From contig NZ_BHZI01000014.1 in assembly GCF_004305975.1 (NCBI RefSeq), positions 1 to 42,829 on the forward strand: DNA of 42,829 nt, read 5' to 3'. Origin of the DNA: Streptomyces otsuchiensis. Lineage in GTDB: Bacteria; Actinomycetota; Actinomycetes; Streptomycetales; Streptomycetaceae. Position 1 is the first letter of the stretch, and the number at the start of each line of letters is the position of its first letter. The notes beneath the pieces were generated by a model that was given only the letters and a program-made list of their open reading frames with translations, was not told the origin of the DNA and did no database searches. A program made the position numbers and the translations under genes. Below, in pieces: positions 39,446-42,829 of the stretch.

Positions 39446-41283
39446 GACCGGCCCGTGCCGGGCCGGCCGGCGCTCGTACCGCTGAGGTGCCGCAGCGGGT
39501 TGGGCGCCTCCAGGTAGACCGACTGGGAGTCCAGCGGGGCCAGTACCTCGTCGATGCCGTGGAGCCGGGTCAGCAGGTTGGCCTTCAGCGGCAGGGTGGG
39601 CGCGCTCAGCCAGCGGGAGGCGAGCCGGTCGCCGTCGGGCCCGGCGTCGGCGAGCGCGGGGAGCGCGGCCCGCAGCCGCTCCGCCATGGCGGCCAGCAGG
39701 GTCTCCTCGTGGGCGAGACCGTCCACGGCCAGGCAGCCGATGACGGCGAGCGCCTGGTTGCGCAGCAGGTAGTAGGAGAGCCGGTCGTCGGCGAGGGCGT
39801 CGTCGACGAGGGCCAGGGTGGAACGGTCGCTCCCCAGGTGGCGCAGCAGCCGCGGCAGATGGGAGGCTGCGAGGTAGTAGCCCTGGTTGTCCCGGAAGGA
39901 GGCGCCGGTGACCTCACCGCGTGCGTCGAGCCGGACCAGGGTGTTCTGCTGGTGGGCCTCCAGGCCGATGCCGGTGGCCGCGTACAGGTGGAGCATCGGG
40001 ACCAGGACCCGGTCGGTGTAGTCGGCGACCCACCGTTCGGCGGCGCCGGGGCCCAGCCCGGCGACCGCCTCGCCCAGCCGGCTGGGGCCCACGCCGGGGC
40101 GGGGTGCGACCAGGCCGGCCAGGCAGCGCAGGCCGCCGATGTCCGTGGGCACCTCCCGCACGGCGACGTCCAGTCCGGTGACCTCCGCCCCGCCGGTGCG
40201 TCCCGGTTCGTCGACGGCGAGCCAGGCGGGGTCCCGGGTGATGCCGAAGCCGGGGTGGGCGCGGAAGGTCGTGTCGGCGTAGCCGCGGTCCAGGAGGCGG
40301 TTGATCTCCAGGCCGCGCATCAGCTCGGTGCGGGTGGACTCCCGGCGTGAGTTGGTCAGCCGCAGGCCGAGCGAGAGCTTGAGCATCACCGGCGCGCCGG
40401 GGAGGTAGAGCGTGCGGACGCTGGAGGTGGGCCACCAGCGCGGGCCGGCCGCCCCCAGCGGTTCCAGTGCCCCGGACTCGATCAGTGCCGCGACGCGTGG
40501 CCGGGCCAGGGCGTCGGCCGCCTGCCAGGGATGGGCGGGGACGAGGACGCGTCCGCCGCCGGGGCTGAATCCGGCGAGGTCCTCCAGCAGGGCCACGGTG
40601 TCACGGCCCGCGAGTGAGGGGGCCCCTGCGACCGCGTCGTGGGAGACGACGCCGGGGTCGGCGGCGAACCAGTGCAGCGGGAAGGAGCCGCGGGCCTCGG
40701 GCGAGTAGCGGGCGCTGTCGTGGTCGGAGATGCCGTCGCGGCTCTTGGGGGCGGGGTGGCGCAGATGGCCCAGCAGCAGGGCCTGTTCGGCGTCGAGGAA
40801 ACCGTCCACGCCGTCGGGCGGGGCGGGTTCGGCCGTCCGGCCGGCGACGAAGGAGGTGACCCGCCGCACGGATTCGGCGGTCCGCTCGATCAGGTCGGCG
40901 TTCTCCGCGGCGGCCGGGCTGCCGCGTTCGCCGCCGAGGAGCGCCGCCTCGGCGGCCACCAGCGCGACTGCGGTGACGGGGTCGGCCGTGGCGCCGAGCG
41001 GACCGGCCGGGCCGTGCAGGCGGACCGGGCCGAAGCGGTGCCAGCCGGTGGCGGAGGCGTGGGTGACCTCGGTGACCAGCGCGGTGCCGGTGGCGTCCAG
41101 CGGGACGCGCAGCGGTCCGGCGCTCACGTCCACGCCGGTCTCCGCCAGCCAGCAGCGCAACAGGGCTTCCAGGTGGGCGTGTTCGGCGACGGCGCGGGGG
41201 TCGGCGCCGTGCAGCGGGTCGTCGGTGTCGGCCCGCGCCCGGGCGGCGAGGGGGCTGGTGGCGGTGGTGGTGGCGGCGGTCAT
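39442..41283 (-). CDS. NRPS-independent siderophore synthetase (IucA/IucC family)
   Basis: A 613-aa ATP-dependent synthetase that condenses a carboxylate (citrate or succinyl unit) with the hydroxamate amine. Family motifs are HPWQAADALARPRV, the ATP-binding WWPTSSVRTLYLPGAPVMLK followed by LSLGLRLTNSRRESTRTEL, EINRLLDRGYAD, then GIGLEAHQQNTLVRLDARGE and ASFRDNQGYY in the C-terminal FhuF-like part. The sequence looks unlike DesD as I recall it and closer to the RhbC/IucA citrate-type group, so a citrate hydroxamate is possible. It overlaps both neighbours by 4 nt. Confidence 0.9.
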   Translation of the reverse strand: MTAATTTATSPLAARARADTDDPLHGADPRAVAEHAHLEALLRCWLAETGVDVSAGPLRVPLDATGTALVTEVTHASATGWHRFGPVRLHGPAGPLGATADPVTAVALVAAEAALLGGERGSPAAAENADLIERTAESVRRVTSFVAGRTAEPAPPDGVDGFLDAEQALLLGHLRHPAPKSRDGISDHDSARYSPEARGSFPLHWFAADPGVVSHDAVAGAPSLAGRDTVALLEDLAGFSPGGGRVLVPAHPWQAADALARPRVAALIESGALEPLGAAGPRWWPTSSVRTLYLPGAPVMLKLSLGLRLTNSRRESTRTELMRGLEINRLLDRGYADTTFRAHPGFGITRDPAWLAVDEPGRTGGAEVTGLDVAVREVPTDIGGLRCLAGLVAPRPGVGPSRLGEAVAGLGPGAAERWVADYTDRVLVPMLHLYAATGIGLEAHQQNTLVRLDARGEVTGASFRDNQGYYLAASHLPRLLRHLGSDRSTLALVDDALADDRLSYYLLRNQALAVIGCLAVDGLAHEETLLAAMAERLRAALPALADAGPDGDRLASRWLSAPTLPLKANLLTRLHGIDEVLAPLDSQSVYLEAPNPLRHLSGTSAGRPGTGRS

Positions 41284-42829
41284 GCGGTGCGCTCCCGGAC
41301 TTCGTGGTCGCAGAGACGCCCGGCGGCGAGGACCGCGTCGATGAGGGCGTCGATGTCGTCGTAGGTGGCGGCGGGGTTGAGCAGGGTGAACTTCAGGCAG
41401 ACGCGTTCGGCGCCCGGCTCCTCGGGCGCCTGCCGCGTACCGGCCGCCTGTCGCGTACCGGCCGCCCGCTCCTGCGCGGGATCGGCCAGCCGGACGCCGG
41501 TGCGGCCGATCAGCGCGGTGCCGCTCTCCAGCAGGGTTCGGCGCAGTTCGCCGTTGAGCGCGTCGTCGGCGTGCGGGTCGGCGCCCCGGTAGCGGAAGAC
41601 GACCGTGGTGAGTTCGGCGGGAGCGACCAGGTCGAGGGCGGGTTCGGCCTCGATGCGGGCCTGGGCGTGGCGCGCGAGGTCGTGACAGGTGTCGATCATC
41701 GCGCCCAGGCCCGTACGCCCGTGGGAGAGGAAGGTGGCGGCGGCCTTCACCGCGTCGGGGCGCCGGGTGGTCTGGAGGCTGCGGCCGAGCAGTCCGTCGT
41801 ACCCGGCGTCGGCGTCGTCGGCCGGGTTGAGGTAGGCGACCTCGCGGTCCAGGGCGGTGAACGCCGCCGGGTCGGCGACCAGCAGCACGCTGGTGGCGGC
41901 GGGCTGCCAGCCGATCTTGTGCAGGTCGAGCGTGATCGAGTCGGCGAGTTCGATGCCGTCCAGGAGCCCGGCGAGCCGGTCGGAGAAGAGGGTGCCGAAG
42001 CCGTAGGCGGCGTCCACATGCAGCCAGACCCCGTACTCGGCGACGATCTCGGCGATGGCCGGCAGGGGGTCGACGGTGCCGAAGTCGGTGGTGCCGGCGG
42101 TGGCGACGACCGCGACCGGCGTGTCAGAGGGGCCGAGGGCGGCGAGACGCCGAGCGAGGTCGTCCGGCAGCATCCGGTGGTGCCGGTCGGTGCGGACCGG
42201 GACGACGGCCTCCTCCCCCATCCCGAGGGCCGCGCAGGCGCGGTGGACGGAGAAGTGCGCCAGCTCCGAGCACAGCACACGGGGCCCGGGGAGCGCGGCG
42301 ACCCCCTGGCGGCGGGTGTCGACCCCGCGGCGCAGGGCGGCGGCGTCCCGGGCGAGGTGGATGCCCATCAGGTTGGACAGGGAACCACCGGGGGTGAGCA
42401 CTCCGTCGGCTCGCTCGCCCAGCCGGGCGAGGGAGGTCAGCGCGCGTATCAGCCAGCGTTCGACGGCGATGCCGGAGGGCCCGGAGTCGTAGGTGTCCAG
42501 GGAGGCGTTGCCCGCGGCGGCGAGCACGTCCGCGGCGACGGCCACCGCCAGCGGCGGCGGCTGGAGGTGGGCGGCGGCGCGCGGATGGGCGAGGTCGACG
42601 CCGAACTCCCCCATCACACGCGCCATCTTCTGGAGGGCGCGCAGATCCCCGAGGCCGGCCTCGGGGATGACGGCGGGGCCCAGGGCCCGGGCGGCGGCGG
42701 CCAGCACCTCCGCCGGGGCTCCGGCCGGCAGCGGTCCGGGCGTGCGGTGGGCGAGGGAGGTGCCGACGGTGCCCGCCAGCAGGGAGGAGATCTCGGCCAG
42801 TCCGGCGGGCGCCCCGGCGAAGCGGGAGG
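41280..42829 (-). CDS. PLP-dependent amino-acid decarboxylase, 5' end beyond the window
   Basis: The C-terminal 516 or so residues of a group II pyridoxal-phosphate decarboxylase; the frame stays open to the window edge, so the true start lies outside. PLP motifs are GVLTPGGSLSNLMGIHLARD, VATAGTTDFGTVDPL, HVDAAYGFGTLFSD and SITLDLHKIGWQP, where the Lys forms the Schiff base. It supplies the diamine for the hydroxamate: cadaverine from lysine, or 1,3-diaminopropane from 2,4-diaminobutyrate. The LDLHKIGWQP motif differs from that of DesA-type lysine decarboxylases as I recall them (DYHKSFFQP), so the substrate is open. A two-copy 18-bp repeat encodes AGTRQA-like units near the C-terminus. Its stop overlaps the synthetase start. 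Confidence 0.85.
   Translation of the reverse strand, partial: SRFAGAPAGLAEISSLLAGTVGTSLAHRTPGPLPAGAPAEVLAAAARALGPAVIPEAGLGDLRALQKMARVMGEFGVDLAHPRAAAHLQPPPLAVAVAADVLAAAGNASLDTYDSGPSGIAVERWLIRALTSLARLGERADGVLTPGGSLSNLMGIHLARDAAALRRGVDTRRQGVAALPGPRVLCSELAHFSVHRACAALGMGEEAVVPVRTDRHHRMLPDDLARRLAALGPSDTPVAVVATAGTTDFGTVDPLPAIAEIVAEYGVWLHVDAAYGFGTLFSDRLAGLLDGIELADSITLDLHKIGWQPAATSVLLVADPAAFTALDREVAYLNPADDADAGYDGLLGRSLQTTRRPDAVKAAATFLSHGRTGLGAMIDTCHDLARHAQARIEAEPALDLVAPAELTTVVFRYRGADPHADDALNGELRRTLLESGTALIGRTGVRLADPAQERAAGTRQAAGTRQAPEEPGAERVCLKFTLLNPAATYDDIDALIDAVLAAGRLCDHEVRERTA
41428..41463. repeat. in-frame two-copy 18-bp repeat in the decarboxylase gene
   Basis: GCCTGCCGCGTACCGGCC (41428-41445) is followed by the same unit with one change, C to T (41446-41463). 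On the minus strand it encodes two AGTRQA repeats in a probable surface loop. It looks like a recent tandem duplication. Confidence 0.75.

Noticed and set aside
37506-42829. Naming the siderophore genes desA-desD
   Set aside because: Gene order and the decarboxylase and synthetase sequences differ from the canonical desferrioxamine set as I recall it, so only enzyme classes are assigned.
1-42829. tRNA, rRNA, CRISPR arrays, insertion sequences, integrases
   Set aside because: No cloverleaf-like sequence, regularly spaced repeat array, transposase or integrase motif was found on reading; a dedicated RNA and repeat scan was not run.

Overview
The window reads as chromosomal DNA of a high-GC filamentous actinomycete, almost certainly a Streptomyces. 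The evidence is the very high GC with GC-rich third codon positions, a SapB-type (ram) lanthipeptide locus, sites resembling CebR and DasR operators, very rare TTA leucine codons, leaderless promoters and a HelR-type RNA polymerase-recycling ATPase. I see no tRNA, rRNA, CRISPR array, insertion sequence, prophage or attachment site.

Layout. 0.2-0.7 kb: an FMN-dependent PPOX flavoprotein. 1.0-10.6 kb: an L-arabinose regulon made of an ABC importer (substrate-binding lipoprotein, ATPase, permease), a LacI-type regulator, then araB-araD-araA. LacI-type operators lie on the two promoters, one of them a perfect palindrome. 10.8-15.4 kb: a bacteriophytochrome-like histidine kinase converging on a response regulator and a SpoIIE/PP2C phosphatase, probably a light-signalling module. 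15.7-22.0 kb: a glycan-type cluster of sugar-nucleotide epimerase, GT2 glycosyltransferase, DUF2064 transferase, methyltransferase, two membrane/redox genes on the other strand (one a molybdopterin oxidoreductase fused to a b-type membrane domain) and a GT-C-like membrane protein. Four genes here share the same leaderless promoter architecture. 22.0-23.6 kb: a PepSY membrane protein with a His-rich loop.

24.2-31.6 kb: a complete SapB/AmfS-type class III lanthipeptide locus: ramC (synthetase), ramS (45-aa precursor), ramA and ramB (heterodimeric exporter) and, convergent, the regulator ramR. Two very strong hairpins separate ramS from ramA, and ramR carries a TTA codon. 31.9-34.9 kb: secreted GH5 cellulase (CebR-like operator, TTA codon) and secreted GH19 chitinase (DasR-like operator). 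35.1-37.4 kb: a rifamycin-associated-element-like inverted repeat, a possible 25-codon leader ORF and helR. 37.5 kb to the end, minus strand: four translationally overlapping genes of an NRPS-independent hydroxamate siderophore pathway; the decarboxylase gene runs off the window.

Together the genes link nutrient polymers (arabinose, cellulose, chitin), morphological development (the SapB-like surfactant), antibiotic defence and iron acquisition. Three TTA codons (arabinose-binding protein, ramR, cellulase) suggest that part of this set depends on the bldA leucyl-tRNA. All functions are inferred by reading the sequences; no database search was run.
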